DNA from: an uncultured Paracoccaceae bacterium
Lineage (GTDB): Bacteria > Pseudomonadota > Alphaproteobacteria > Rhodobacterales > Rhodobacteraceae
Assembly (NCBI GenBank): GCA_913041145.1
Contig: CAJWHE010000001.1
Coordinates: forward strand, 124,001-188,000
Length of the DNA stretch: 64,000 nucleotides
Reading direction: 5' to 3'
Position numbers and translations under genes: made by a program. Positions 10,724 through 19,524 of the stretch are shown here, in pieces. Below the pieces are notes generated by a model. It ran no database searches. It was given only the letters and a program-made list of their open reading frames with translations, and was not told the DNA's origin. The first letter of the stretch is position 1. Each line of letters starts with the position of its first letter.

Positions 10724-12139
10724 ATGATAAAACCCGTATCAAATATAATAGAGGCAAAGCTTAGGGAATGCCTGCCTGAAAGCGTGTTTCGGGAGTTAAC
10801 TAACTCATATTTAGAAGAGCCGCGTGGCCGTCATTTTGGGATAGAGGGTTTATTATTAACACCTGACAATACAAATGATGTGGCTCGAATAGTTAGAATT
10901 TGTTCAGAACATAATATTGGAATAGTTCCTTATGGAGGAGGGACAGGCCTAGTTGGTGGGCAAATTATGCCGGATGGTCCGAAACCAGTTATATTATCTT
11001 TAGAGCGGATGAATATGGTGAGAGATGTCTGGTTGTCTGAAAACATAATGATAGCCGAAGCAGGCGTAATTCTAAAAGATATACAAGATCTGGCAGACTC
11101 GTCTGAACGAATATTTCCACTCTCTTTAGCTTCAGAGGGGTCTGCTAGGATAGGAGGAAATTTAGCGACAAATGCCGGAGGTGTAAATGTCGTAAGGTAT
11201 GGAAATACTCGTGATTTATGTTTAGGAATTGAGGCTGTCTTGCCTGATGGTCGTATATTTAATGGCCTTTCTCGGTTAAGAAAAGATAATACAGGGTACG
11301 ATCTAAATAACCTTTTTATTGGTTCGGAGGGCACTTTAGGTATCATAACTGCCGCTAGTTTAAAATTATTTCCTAAACCAAAAAATGAAGCTTCAGCTTT
11401 CTTTGTAGTTAAGGACCCTAGAGCTGCAATTGAGTTATTCTCACTTTGTAGAGATAGATTGGGAACCGATCTATCAGCATTTGAGTTGATAAGTTGTGTA
11501 GGCTTGCAGTTTTTAAAAGAAGTTGGGCCTGACGTGATCTTACCATTTTCATATGAACCGCAGTGGATGGTATTATTAGATGTTGGTTGTCACCAAGGCA
11601 CATTGTCTCAAGAGGTCTTGGAAGTTCTTTTTGAAGATGCCTATGATCGAGACCTGGTAATGGATGGAGTGATATCTCAGTCCATACAGCAAAGAGATGA
11701 TTTCTGGAAAGTCAGAGAAAGTATCCCCGAAGCCAACCACCGTACAGGAGCCATTTCCTCGTCTGATTTATCAGTTCCTATCGGTATGATTCCAGAATTT
11801 ATTTCTCGGGCAGAGCAAAGACTATCAGAGATTGGAGAGTTTAGAATTAATTGTTTTGGACATGTTGGGGATGGGAATATCCATTATAACGTTTTTCCCC
11901 TTCCTGGAGAATCTAGATCTGATAGAGATCATGATCGAAAAAAAGTGAAAAAAATATTATATGATATCGTTAGTAACATGGATGGTTCATTTTCAGCAGA
12001 ACATGGTATTGGGCGTTTAAAGACAAATGAATTGAGTCTTTATTCAGATCCGACCAAATTAGCGTTAATGAAATCAATAAAAGGTGCACTAGACCCAAAA
12101 GGTATTATGAATCCTGGTGTGATCTTGAAGATAGAATAA
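10724..12139 (+). CDS. FAD-linked D-2-hydroxyacid dehydrogenase (GlcD / D2HGDH-like)
   Basis: Flavoprotein of the vanillyl-alcohol-oxidase fold that oxidises a D-2-hydroxy acid such as D-2-hydroxyglutarate, D-lactate or glycolate. The 471-residue protein has the FAD-binding PYGGGTGLVGGQ (about residues 69-80), GNLATNAGGVNVVRYGN and NNLFIGSEGTLGIITAA in the N half. The C-terminal cap carries the metal-site motif HVGDGNIHYNVFP and the end signature EHGIGRLKTNEL. It is a single-subunit form, with no glcE or glcF nearby, which favours a D2HGDH or D-lactate type over a GlcDEF complex. The substrate is not decided by sequence. Confidence 0.9.
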   Translation: MIKPVSNIIEAKLRECLPESVFRELTNSYLEEPRGRHFGIEGLLLTPDNTNDVARIVRICSEHNIGIVPYGGGTGLVGGQIMPDGPKPVILSLERMNMVRDVWLSENIMIAEAGVILKDIQDLADSSERIFPLSLASEGSARIGGNLATNAGGVNVVRYGNTRDLCLGIEAVLPDGRIFNGLSRLRKDNTGYDLNNLFIGSEGTLGIITAASLKLFPKPKNEASAFFVVKDPRAAIELFSLCRDRLGTDLSAFELISCVGLQFLKEVGPDVILPFSYEPQWMVLLDVGCHQGTLSQEVLEVLFEDAYDRDLVMDGVISQSIQQRDDFWKVRESIPEANHRTGAISSSDLSVPIGMIPEFISRAEQRLSEIGEFRINCFGHVGDGNIHYNVFPLPGESRSDRDHDRKKVKKILYDIVSNMDGSFSAEHGIGRLKTNELSLYSDPTKLALMKSIKGALDPKGIMNPGVILKIE

Positions 12140-12262
12140 ATAATTTCTAAAATGGCATTAAATCTGTTTAAAAATTAGAACTTAATGTATTTTTTAACTA
12201 AACTAGAACTAGTCTTCCTATTTGCAAAAGTTTTAAATCAGAAACAGATTGCCTCAAAATTA

Positions 12263-12285
12263 TTAAACTTGTTTTTCAAGTTTAA
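12263..12285 (-). terminator. Possible AT-rich hairpin at the lysC 3' end
   Basis: TTAAACTTG and its exact complement CAAGTTTAA flank a 5-base loop spanning the last codons and stop of lysC. On the minus strand it is followed by TAATTTT. The stem is weak because it is AT-rich and the T tract is broken, so it may be a terminator, an mRNA stabiliser or chance. Confidence 0.35.
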
Positions 12286-13501
12286 AAGTGTTGTGAAGTG
12301 CTTGAACTGCCAGTTCTAAGTATTTTCTATCTATTAAAACAGAAATTTTTATTTCAGAAGTTGTAATAACTTTGATATTTATGTTTTCATCTTTAAGGGT
12401 ATTAAACATTTGAGCTGCTACACCAGCATGAGATCTCATCCCTATTCCAACGACAGATACTTTTGCAACCTCAGTATCCGCAATTAAGTCTTCAAAGTGT
12501 ATTTGTCCAGATACCCTATGTTCTAGAAGCGCATTCTTAGCCCTGTCTACATCTTGGGTGGGACAAGAGAAGGTCATATCGGTTAAACCGTCATCAGAGA
12601 TATTTTGTACTATCATATCTACATTAACCCCTGCTTCAGAAAGAGGGCCAAATATTGCTGCTGCTATTCCTGGCTTATCAGAGACTGAGATCAAAGTCAT
12701 TTTTGCCTCGTCACGTGAAAAAGCTACCCCTGCTACTACATTTTTTTCCACAACGTCTTCCTCCTTGCATACTATGGTTCCAGACTGATCCGGACTTGGA
12801 TCAAAGCTTGATAAGACACGCACTCTAACATTGAAGCGCATAGCTAACTCAACTGATCTTGTTTGAAGAACTTTTGCGCCCTGCGAAGCTAACTCTAACA
12901 TTTCTTCAAACGATATTTGATTTAATTTTCGCGCCTTTTCGCAGACTCTAGGGTCTGTAGTGTAAATACCATCCACGTCAGTGTATATATCGCATCGCTC
13001 TGCACCAAACGCTGCTGCAAAAGCAACTGCTGTAGTGTCCGAGCCGCCACGGCCAAGTGTTGTGACTCTATTGTCCAAAGAGAGTCCTTGAAAACCTGCA
13101 ACGACAGCAACTTTCATACCTTCTTTGAATTTCGTTCTTAAGTTTTGGGTAGGAATTTCCTCTATTCTCGCAGAACTATGATTACTTGACGTTTTTAACG
13201 GGACTTGCCATCCCTGCCAACTTCTTGCTGGAATATCCAGATTCTGAAGTACTAAAGCTAAAAGCCCAGCTGTAACCTGCTCTCCTGATGAAACTATTGC
13301 GTCATATTCTCGGGCATCATAAATTGAGGACGTCTTATTTACCCAACCAATAAGTTCATTCGTTTTTCCTGACATCGCAGAGACGATAACTATTACTTCA
13401 TAACCGCGGGAAACCTCAACTTTAACGCGTTCTGCAGCTTTTTTAATTAACTCGATCGTAGCTAGTGAAGTGCCACCAAATTTCATAACTAAAAGAGGCA
13501 T
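12263..13501 (-). CDS. lysC: Aspartate kinase
   Basis: Phosphorylates aspartate as the committed step to lysine, threonine, methionine and diaminopimelate. The 412-residue monofunctional enzyme begins MPLLVMKFGGTS, with the kinase motif KFGGTS at residues 7-12 and VTTLGRGGSDTTAVA further on. Two C-terminal ACT domains (from about residue 265; MTLISVSDKPGIAA and KVSVVGIGMRSHAG) indicate allosteric feedback control by end-product amino acids. A 9-bp inverted repeat covers its stop codon. It lies downstream of the DUF1178 gene on the same strand, with 127 bases between them that can hold its promoter. Confidence 0.97.
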   Translation of the reverse strand: MPLLVMKFGGTSLATIELIKKAAERVKVEVSRGYEVIVIVSAMSGKTNELIGWVNKTSSIYDAREYDAIVSSGEQVTAGLLALVLQNLDIPARSWQGWQVPLKTSSNHSSARIEEIPTQNLRTKFKEGMKVAVVAGFQGLSLDNRVTTLGRGGSDTTAVAFAAAFGAERCDIYTDVDGIYTTDPRVCEKARKLNQISFEEMLELASQGAKVLQTRSVELAMRFNVRVRVLSSFDPSPDQSGTIVCKEEDVVEKNVVAGVAFSRDEAKMTLISVSDKPGIAAAIFGPLSEAGVNVDMIVQNISDDGLTDMTFSCPTQDVDRAKNALLEHRVSGQIHFEDLIADTEVAKVSVVGIGMRSHAGVAAQMFNTLKDENINIKVITTSEIKISVLIDRKYLELAVQALHNTFKLEKQV

Positions 13502-13628
13502 TTAATTCTCATACAGTTGTTTTATCAGAAAGTTGAATAAATCTTAACAGAAAGAAGGGCAAGTAATAGAATATTTGTGTCAAAGAATTTTTAAAATATT
13601 CAAGATATGTTGCTCATTTGACTATAGC

Positions 13629-14075
13629 TCAATTAGTTTTTTTGCTCGGAATGAACGGTAATGGAACGACAGAAATTCCATCATTAATCAACTCTTTAGC
13701 TTCTTGGATGGTAGATTCCCCGTATATTGATCTGTCAGGTACGTCTCCAATATGCATTTTTCGGGCTTCAGATGCGAAATTTGGTCCAACATTCTCCGAA
13801 TTTTTTTCTATATGATTTCTAAATTGTTTAATTGCTTTTTCTGTTTTCGTAGAGGGAGTTGAAAGTGGAAGTTCATTACTAGTCTTTGGTAAATTGGATT
13901 TGCTATTATTTTTAATACCGATATTGGGAGTCATTATTGCCTTTGAAACTTTATTAACTCCACACACAGGGCAGCATAGTAGTCCAGAACTTACAAGTTT
14001 ATCGAATGCTTCCGCAGACTGGAACCAACTTTCAAATTTATGCTTATTTTCGCAATCTAAAGCATATTTGATCAT
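13629..14075 (-). CDS. DUF1178 family protein
   Basis: Conserved alphaproteobacterial protein of unknown function, 148 residues. It begins MIKYALDCENKHKFESWFQSA, with a CCPVCG knuckle near residue 34 that could bind zinc as half of a site together with the earlier Cys8. The middle is low-complexity (NNSKSNLPKTSNELPLS) and the end contains ENVGPNFASEARKMHIGD, a family signature. I chose ATG at 14075 because AAGG precedes it at good spacing and the family starts M-I-x-Y. The longer reading frame from 14132 adds 19 unlike residues. It sits between the Nudix gene and lysC, an arrangement I recall from Rhodobacteraceae. Confidence 0.85.
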   Translation of the reverse strand: MIKYALDCENKHKFESWFQSAEAFDKLVSSGLLCCPVCGVNKVSKAIMTPNIGIKNNSKSNLPKTSNELPLSTPSTKTEKAIKQFRNHIEKNSENVGPNFASEARKMHIGDVPDRSIYGESTIQEAKELINDGISVVPLPFIPSKKTN

Positions 14076-14155
14076 TATGTTCGTTACCTTATAAAGTTTA
14101 ACAATAAATAAGAAATATTTTGGACGATGCAAGAGAAGGGCCCGATTATTTCCAA

Positions 14156-14626
14156 TTATTTTCTCAAATACTTTGCATTTAGTAATAATTTTGGCTTAAA
14201 GTTTGTTAAAATATCTTTTAATTCTGGTTCTGATAAAAATTCTCCAGCATTACTTATATTAACCCATTTCCGGGATCTCTCATGTGCTTCGTCATAATCT
14301 GATATTAGGTTTTCTACTTTAAGAGGATAAACATAAACAACACATTTTGTTAGGCCCTGATCTAATTTTTTTAGGTATGAGTAACTCCCTAGACAGATAT
14401 CAAATGTTGTACCCGAGGCGCCAGCTTCTTCAAAAGCTTCTTGTTCGGCCACTTTGTAAGATTTTAGACCTTTAATTGGCCAACCTTTAGGGATTATCCA
14501 GCGCTGAGACCGTCGACTGGTTATTAAAAGAACTTTTGGGTTTTCTTTAGGAATAATTTGAAAGCAAAGTGCTCCAACTTGCCTAATCTCTTTATTCACA
14601 AGAATTTCAGTTTTATTTTTACTCAA
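14156..14626 (-). CDS. Nudix hydrolase
   Basis: Pyrophosphohydrolase of the Nudix superfamily, 156 residues. The segment WIIPKGWPIKGLKSYKVAEQ followed by EAFEEAGASG is a Nudix box in which the usual REUxEE reads QEAFEEAG. The first Arg is therefore replaced while the metal-binding EE pair is kept. This PKGWP variant resembles the diphosphoinositol-polyphosphate phosphohydrolase-like group common in alphaproteobacteria. The substrate is unknown. It is followed on the same strand by the DUF1178 gene after about 80 bases. Confidence 0.88.
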   Translation of the reverse strand: MSKNKTEILVNKEIRQVGALCFQIIPKENPKVLLITSRRSQRWIIPKGWPIKGLKSYKVAEQEAFEEAGASGTTFDICLGSYSYLKKLDQGLTKCVVYVYPLKVENLISDYDEAHERSRKWVNISNAGEFLSEPELKDILTNFKPKLLLNAKYLRK

Positions 14627-15025
14627 AGTAAACTCGATGTTGATTAATTTGGTAGGAAGGGAGTGGACTTGTTCCGTCCTCAGATAATTGCTGTTTCCTT
14701 AAGCTAAATTTAACTTATTTTTTAGTATAAAAATTTTATGTTATAGCATTTGATGATAGCTGAATTTAATTAATTATCAAGTTCTTGAAAATGAGTTAAA
14801 ATTTGGACAGCAGCTAAATAGTGTTTCTAAGGAAATTAAGCTATACTGCATAAATTATTAAAGAAAGCTAATGCAGTGTCTGGGTTCATAATTTGACATA
14901 TCGGCATGATATATTCATAAAAAAAAATTTGGCTGAACAAAAAAGGTGATACTTGGTTGTACCACAGCTGTTACCTGATAGATTTAAATTTCTCCAATTA
15001 CATTATTAAAAGGACTTTAGGTTAG
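14627..15025. other. 0.4-kb non-coding region with a 7-bp inverted repeat upstream of the oxoprolinase gene
   Basis: No reading frame with coding character is seen here. The stretch lies between the divergent Nudix and oxoprolinase genes and is very AT-rich. It contains an inverted repeat, ACTGCAT at 14845-14851 and ATGCAGT at 14871-14877, ending 15 bases before a good -35 hexamer at 14893. That is a sensible place for a regulator to bind. The rest shows nothing I can identify. Confidence 0.5.
14893..14921 (+). promoter_or_regulatory. Candidate sigma-70 promoter for the oxoprolinase gene
   Basis: A perfect TTGACA at 14893-14898 is followed after 17 bases by CATAAA, which matches four of six bases of the -10 consensus. 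Transcription would begin near 14928 and give a leader of about 100 bases before the ATG at 15026. Confidence 0.4.
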
Positions 15026-18000
15026 ATGAATAAGAAAAAATGGGATTTCTGGATTGATCGTGGTGGTACTTTTACGGATGTAGTGGGGCATAGTCCGAGC
15101 GGTACGCTTAAGACCTTAAAGTTATTATCTGAGAATCCAGAGCAATATAAAGACGCAGCGGTCCAAGGGGTACGCTTACTTTTAGGGTTAAGTGAGGCAG
15201 ATTCGATACCGGAGGATATGATAGATTCAGTAAAAATGGGCACGACAGTTGCCACTAACGCATTACTAGAACGCAAAGGAGATCGAACTATTCTTCTTAT
15301 AAATGAGGGCTTAAAGGATCTTCTGAAAGTTGGATATCAAAATAGACCAAAGCTTTTTGACTTAGAAATAAAAAAACAGTCAGCTATCTATGAGGATGTA
15401 GTGGAAATTCCTGGTCGATTGGATGCTAAAGGCTTGGAAATTACAAGATTAGACGAGCGGTTAGCACGCAGTGTCCTCCTCTCAGGCTTTAAAGGTGGAT
15501 TTAGATCTGTTGCTATAGCGTTTATACATTCTTACTTAAATTCCAGCCATGAGAGTAGGGTGGCTGAAATAGCACGAGAAGTTGGTTACACGCAGATTTC
15601 AACTAGTTCTGGTACTTCCAGGCTTATAAAGCTTGTTAGCAGAGGGGACACAACCGTGGTTGATGCTTATCTCTCACCTATCTTGCGGAGATATATTAAT
15701 CAAGTTTCAGAAGAGTTAAAAGCAGATGAAGGAGGAGTTAAGAGTTTATTTTTTATGCAGAGTTCTGGCGGGTTAGTTGATTCTGGTAGTTTCCAGGGTA
15801 GAGATGCTATTTTGTCTGGTCCTGCTGGTGGTGTCGTTGGAATGGTGAAGACAGGTGAGTTAGCTGGATTTAAGAAACTAATAGGTTTTGATATGGGCGG
15901 AACTTCTACTGATGTTTGCCATTTTTCAGGTCATTATGAAAGATCTTTTGAAACAGACATTGCTGGTGTTAGAATGCGTGCTCCAATGATGAACATACAT
16001 ACTGTTGCAGCGGGTGGTGGCTCTATTCTTTCTTTTCAAGACGGTAGGTACCAAGTTGGTCCTGATAGTGCTGGTGCAAATCCAGGGCCTGCCTGCTATC
16101 GTCGCGGCGGCCCCTTAACCGTTACCGATTGTAATGTAGTTTTAGGAAAGATTAATCCAAAATATTTTCCTAAGATATTTGGTCCAACTGCAGATGAGCC
16201 TTTGGATAAAGAAATTGTTATAAAAAAATTTAAAGAGTTAGCAGATTCTATATCAGCTGAGACTGGGTTAGGCCCCTTGAGTCCTGAAGAGACAGCCGTT
16301 GGATTTCTCAGAATTGCTGTTCAAAATATGGCACGTGCAATAAAGAAAATTAGTGTAGATCGAGGATATAACATTACAGAATATACATTAAATTGCTTTG
16401 GTGGAGCAGGTGGACAGCATGCATGCGCAGTTGCAGACGCTCTAAGCATGAGCACAGTCTTTTTACACCCTTATTCAGGAGTTTTGTCAGCTTACGGAAT
16501 GGGTTTGGCTGATATACGGGTGTTAAAAGAGCAACATTTCAATCAAGACTTAAGAGAAACATCAAAAGCTGGTTTAATCATAAAAAAACTTTCTAACGAG
16601 GCGGTAGAAGAAGTGGTTAATCAAGGCGTACCCAGAAAAGAAATTAATGTAATTAAAACAGCTTATTTAAAATACTCAGGCTCTCATCAAAGTATTGAAG
16701 TAAACTTTGACTCTTCTGAAAAAATGTTAATGGAGTTTAAAAAAAATCATCAAATAAGGTTTGGATTTGCCTCTCCAGTGGATGACTTAATTATTGACAT
16801 GTTAACTGTAGAAGCCATCGGTAAAAATAATAGTTATATTGACCAAGTAAGTTTGGGGAATAAAAATGAATCGAAAGCCATATCCCACATTTCATTAAGT
16901 GGGTATGGTAAAATTCCCCTATATAATCGCGAATTGTTAATTTCTGGTCAGATCTTAAAGGGGCCTTCAGTGGTTATGGAAAAAACTGGGACGACAGTTG
17001 TTGAAGATGGTTGGGCGGGTTCTGTAGATAAATTTGGAAATTTAATTTTACAACGACTTAAAGAAAGAGAAAGTGAGCTTGCTTTGGGTACGAAAGTCAA
17101 TCCAATTATGCTTGAGATATTTAATAATCTTTTTATGTCGATTGCAGAGCAAATGGGGTCAACTCTTCAAAATACTGCTTACTCGGTTAATATAAAAGAA
17201 AGGTTAGACTTCTCATGTGCACTTTTTGATGCTTCTGGAAACCTGGTTGCAAATGCACCGCATGTACCAGTGCACCTTGGGTCAATGTCGGACGCGGTAC
17301 GTAAAGTAGCTGAGCTTAACTACGGAAAAATTAAACCGGGAGATTCGTTTGTATTAAACGCACCATTTAATGGGGGAACTCATTTGCCCGACGTTACTGT
17401 CATAACCCCAGTTTTCAATGAGCGGGTCGACAAAATATTATTTTTTGTTGGATCTAGAGGACATCACGCTGACATTGGTGGTAGAACTCCTGGCTCAGCA
17501 CCTCCTGATAGTAAGAGTATTGAAGAGGAAGGTGTTGTAATTGACAATTTTAAAATTGTTGACCAAGGGAATTTTAGAGTTGAAGAGACGCGAGAACTAC
17601 TTAGGTCAGGGCTTTACCCTTGTAGAAATATTGATCAAAATATTAAGGATTTAGAGGCACAATTAGCTGCGAACGAAACAGGAATTCGAGAAGTTACTCA
17701 AATGATCAAAAACTTTGGCATTAAAACTGTCCAAGCTTATATGAATCATGTGCAAGATAATGCTGAGGCTTCTGTGCGGCAAGTTATTGGAAAATTAAAG
17801 AATGGAAGTTTTAGATATCCAATGGATTTTGGACAAAAAATTGAAGTTCAGGTTAGAGTTAACGCCCGTAAGGGTACCGCAGAAATAGATTTTACTGGGA
17901 CTTCTCTTCAGGGTCCTAATAATTACAATGCACCGCGTTCGATATGTAATGCTGTTGTTTTATATGTATTTCGTACACTTGTTGGTGCCGAAATTCCCTT

Positions 18001-18628
18001 AAATGAAGGCTGCTTAAAACCTCTCAAAATTATTGCACCAGAGGGTTCAATGATTAACCCCAAGTATCCGGCTGCAGTGATAGCTGGAAACACAGAGGTT
18101 AGCCAAAATATCTGTGACTGTCTTTTTGGAGCATTAGGGGTTATAGCAGGATCTCAGGCTACAATGAATAATTTTGTTTGGGGTAATGACCACTTTCAAA
18201 ACTATGAGACAATTGCTGGCGGTAGTGGTGCTGGCCCAGGCTTTCATGGGGCATCAGGGACTCAAGTTCATATGACAAATACCTTGATGACTGACCCAGA
18301 GGTACTAGAAAGTCGTTTTCCTGTAAGATTAGAAAATTTTTCTATTAGAAAAGGGTCTGGAGGAAAAGGGGCCTGGACTGGTGGAGATGGTATCCGAAGA
18401 GTTGTAAAATTCTTAAACCCAGTAACTGTAACAACATTGTGTTCTCACCGAATTGTACCACCGTTCGGAGTGGGAGGCGGTAGCCCTGGCATGGTTGGTC
18501 AAGACACAGTGATACGAGCTAATGGTGCTAGGGAACCGCAACCTGGTAACACGGAAGTTCACCTTGAGTCCGGGGACGCATTTGAAATGCTTACTCCAGG
18601 AGGAGGGGGATGGGGAGAATACAAATAG
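15026..18628 (+). CDS. 5-oxoprolinase / hydantoinase HyuA-HyuB fusion
   Basis: ATP-dependent amidohydrolase of the hydantoinase/oxoprolinase family, 1200 residues. This is the length of fused 5-oxoprolinases, which open 5-oxoproline to glutamate. The N-terminal HyuA half begins with [12 protein letters not shown] (residues 11-22) and has a second phosphate loop [10 protein letters not shown] near residue 288, as expected for an actin-like ATPase fold. The HyuB half starts around residue 694 ([20 protein letters not shown]) and carries [13 protein letters not shown] and [16 protein letters not shown] with candidate metal-binding histidines. The gene stands alone, with no LamB/PxpABC-type oxoprolinase genes nearby. 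It could instead act on hydantoins or other cyclic amides. Confidence 0.9.
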   Translation: MNKKKWDFWIDRGGTFTDVVGHSPSGTLKTLKLLSENPEQYKDAAVQGVRLLLGLSEADSIPEDMIDSVKMGTTVATNALLERKGDRTILLINEGLKDLLKVGYQNRPKLFDLEIKKQSAIYEDVVEIPGRLDAKGLEITRLDERLARSVLLSGFKGGFRSVAIAFIHSYLNSSHESRVAEIAREVGYTQISTSSGTSRLIKLVSRGDTTVVDAYLSPILRRYINQVSEELKADEGGVKSLFFMQSSGGLVDSGSFQGRDAILSGPAGGVVGMVKTGELAGFKKLIGFDMGGTSTDVCHFSGHYERSFETDIAGVRMRAPMMNIHTVAAGGGSILSFQDGRYQVGPDSAGANPGPACYRRGGPLTVTDCNVVLGKINPKYFPKIFGPTADEPLDKEIVIKKFKELADSISAETGLGPLSPEETAVGFLRIAVQNMARAIKKISVDRGYNITEYTLNCFGGAGGQHACAVADALSMSTVFLHPYSGVLSAYGMGLADIRVLKEQHFNQDLRETSKAGLIIKKLSNEAVEEVVNQGVPRKEINVIKTAYLKYSGSHQSIEVNFDSSEKMLMEFKKNHQIRFGFASPVDDLIIDMLTVEAIGKNNSYIDQVSLGNKNESKAISHISLSGYGKIPLYNRELLISGQILKGPSVVMEKTGTTVVEDGWAGSVDKFGNLILQRLKERESELALGTKVNPIMLEIFNNLFMSIAEQMGSTLQNTAYSVNIKERLDFSCALFDASGNLVANAPHVPVHLGSMSDAVRKVAELNYGKIKPGDSFVLNAPFNGGTHLPDVTVITPVFNERVDKILFFVGSRGHHADIGGRTPGSAPPDSKSIEEEGVVIDNFKIVDQGNFRVEETRELLRSGLYPCRNIDQNIKDLEAQLAANETGIREVTQMIKNFGIKTVQAYMNHVQDNAEASVRQVIGKLKNGSFRYPMDFGQKIEVQVRVNARKGTAEIDFTGTSLQGPNNYNAPRSICNAVVLYVFRTLVGAEIPLNEGCLKPLKIIAPEGSMINPKYPAAVIAGNTEVSQNICDCLFGALGVIAGSQATMNNFVWGNDHFQNYETIAGGSGAGPGFHGASGTQVHMTNTLMTDPEVLESRFPVRLENFSIRKGSGGKGAWTGGDGIRRVVKFLNPVTVTTLCSHRIVPPFGVGGGSPGMVGQDTVIRANGAREPQPGNTEVHLESGDAFEMLTPGGGGWGEYK

Positions 18629-18666
18629 TTGGCTTCGTATTTTTTATTGATAATTTGCTTATTTTA

Positions 18667-18694
18667 TTGACATTTAATGAGACGAAGGTATAAG
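18667..18694 (+). promoter_or_regulatory. Sigma-70 promoter of rpsD
   Basis: TTGACA at 18667-18672 and TATAAG at 18689-18694 are separated by 16 bases, giving one perfect and one five-of-six hexamer. Transcription should start near 18701, leaving a leader of about 108 bases before the GTG of rpsD. Confidence 0.75.
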
Positions 18695-18700
18695 CGCAAT

Positions 18701-18808
18701 TTGTTGGTGTTGGTGGACCCCGTAAGGGGATTCCTGTCGGAATTTTTCAGAGGACAACGCCCTTCACTAGGCTAAAAAATAGCCGTTATTTATGGAAGGA
18801 GATCAGCC
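18701..18808 (+). promoter_or_regulatory. Structured rpsD leader with three short hairpins
   Basis: Three perfect stem-loops follow the predicted start site. They are CCCC-GTAA-GGGG (18718-18729), ATTCC-TGTC-GGAAT (18730-18743) running into five T residues, and GGCTA-AAAAA-TAGCC (18770-18784) just before the ribosome binding site AAGGAG at 18796-18801. The first two stack directly and end like an attenuator. S4 is a known autoregulator in other bacteria, so a regulatory leader is plausible, but no known RNA family is recognised. Confidence 0.5.
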
Positions 18809-19429
18809 GTGACAAAACGCACGTCTGCCAAATATAAAATTGATCGAAGGATGGGAGAAAATATATGGGGCCGTCCAAAGTCACCAGTAAATAGAAGAGA
18901 ATATGGACCGGGCCAACATGGACAGAGGCGCAAAGGTAAGCTGTCTGATTTTGGTCTCCAATTAAGAGCAAAACAGAAACTTAAAGGTTATTACGGTGAT
19001 CTTACCGAAAAGCAGTTTCGTAGAATATTTAAAGAAGCAGAGCGAGTTAAAGGTGACACAGGTGAAAACCTTGTTGGATTACTTGAGAGGCGCTTGGATG
19101 CAGTGGCCTATAGGGCCAAATTTGTTCCTACTGTTTTTGCGGCCCGTCAGTTTGTGAACCATGGGCATCTGCTAGTAAATGGAAAACGTGTTAACATTCC
19201 TTCGTATACGGTAAAAGAGGGAGATATAATAGAAGTCAGGCCTCGTTCTAAGCAACTTGCAATAGTACTTGAATCTGCACAGTTACCAGAAAGAGAAGTG
19301 CCTGATTACATGGAAGTTGACCAAAGCAAGATGGTTGCTACTTTTGTGCGTACACCGGGGCTAGGAGATGTACCTTACCCTGTAATTATGGAGCCAAACC
19401 TAGTGATTGAGTATTATGCTCAAAACTAA
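18809..19429 (+). CDS. rpsD: 30S ribosomal protein S4
   Basis: Primary 16S rRNA-binding protein that nucleates 30S assembly. The 206-residue protein begins [20 protein letters not shown] and includes the S4-family segment [16 protein letters not shown]. The S4 RNA-binding domain lies at about residues 95-155 ([20 protein letters not shown], then [16 protein letters not shown]). The GTG start is supported by AAGGAG seven bases upstream. The gene is monocistronic, with its own promoter and leader and a strong terminator 23 bases after the stop. That fits separate control from the main ribosomal protein operons, as in many alphaproteobacteria. Confidence 0.98.
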   Translation: MTKRTSAKYKIDRRMGENIWGRPKSPVNRREYGPGQHGQRRKGKLSDFGLQLRAKQKLKGYYGDLTEKQFRRIFKEAERVKGDTGENLVGLLERRLDAVAYRAKFVPTVFAARQFVNHGHLLVNGKRVNIPSYTVKEGDIIEVRPRSKQLAIVLESAQLPEREVPDYMEVDQSKMVATFVRTPGLGDVPYPVIMEPNLVIEYYAQN

Positions 19430-19452
19430 TTGACAGAATTTTATTATATTTA

Positions 19453-19482
19453 AAGGCCGCTTAATTCCAGCGGCCTTTTTTT
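19453..19482 (+). terminator. Intrinsic terminator of rpsD
   Basis: AAGGCCGC (19453-19460) pairs perfectly with GCGGCCTT (19470-19477) across a 9-base loop. It is followed by an uninterrupted T run to 19482. It lies 23 bases after the rpsD stop codon and separates rpsD from the MFS gene. Confidence 0.93.
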
Positions 19483-19524
19483 ATTCTCCTCGCTAATGTG
19501 TGATTAGGTCGGTACAGAGGTTTT

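Noticed and set aside
10930-11346. 138-residue minus-strand frame inside the FAD-linked dehydrogenase
   Set aside because: It is antisense to conserved FAD-binding motifs and has a Pro/Ser-rich artefactual composition.
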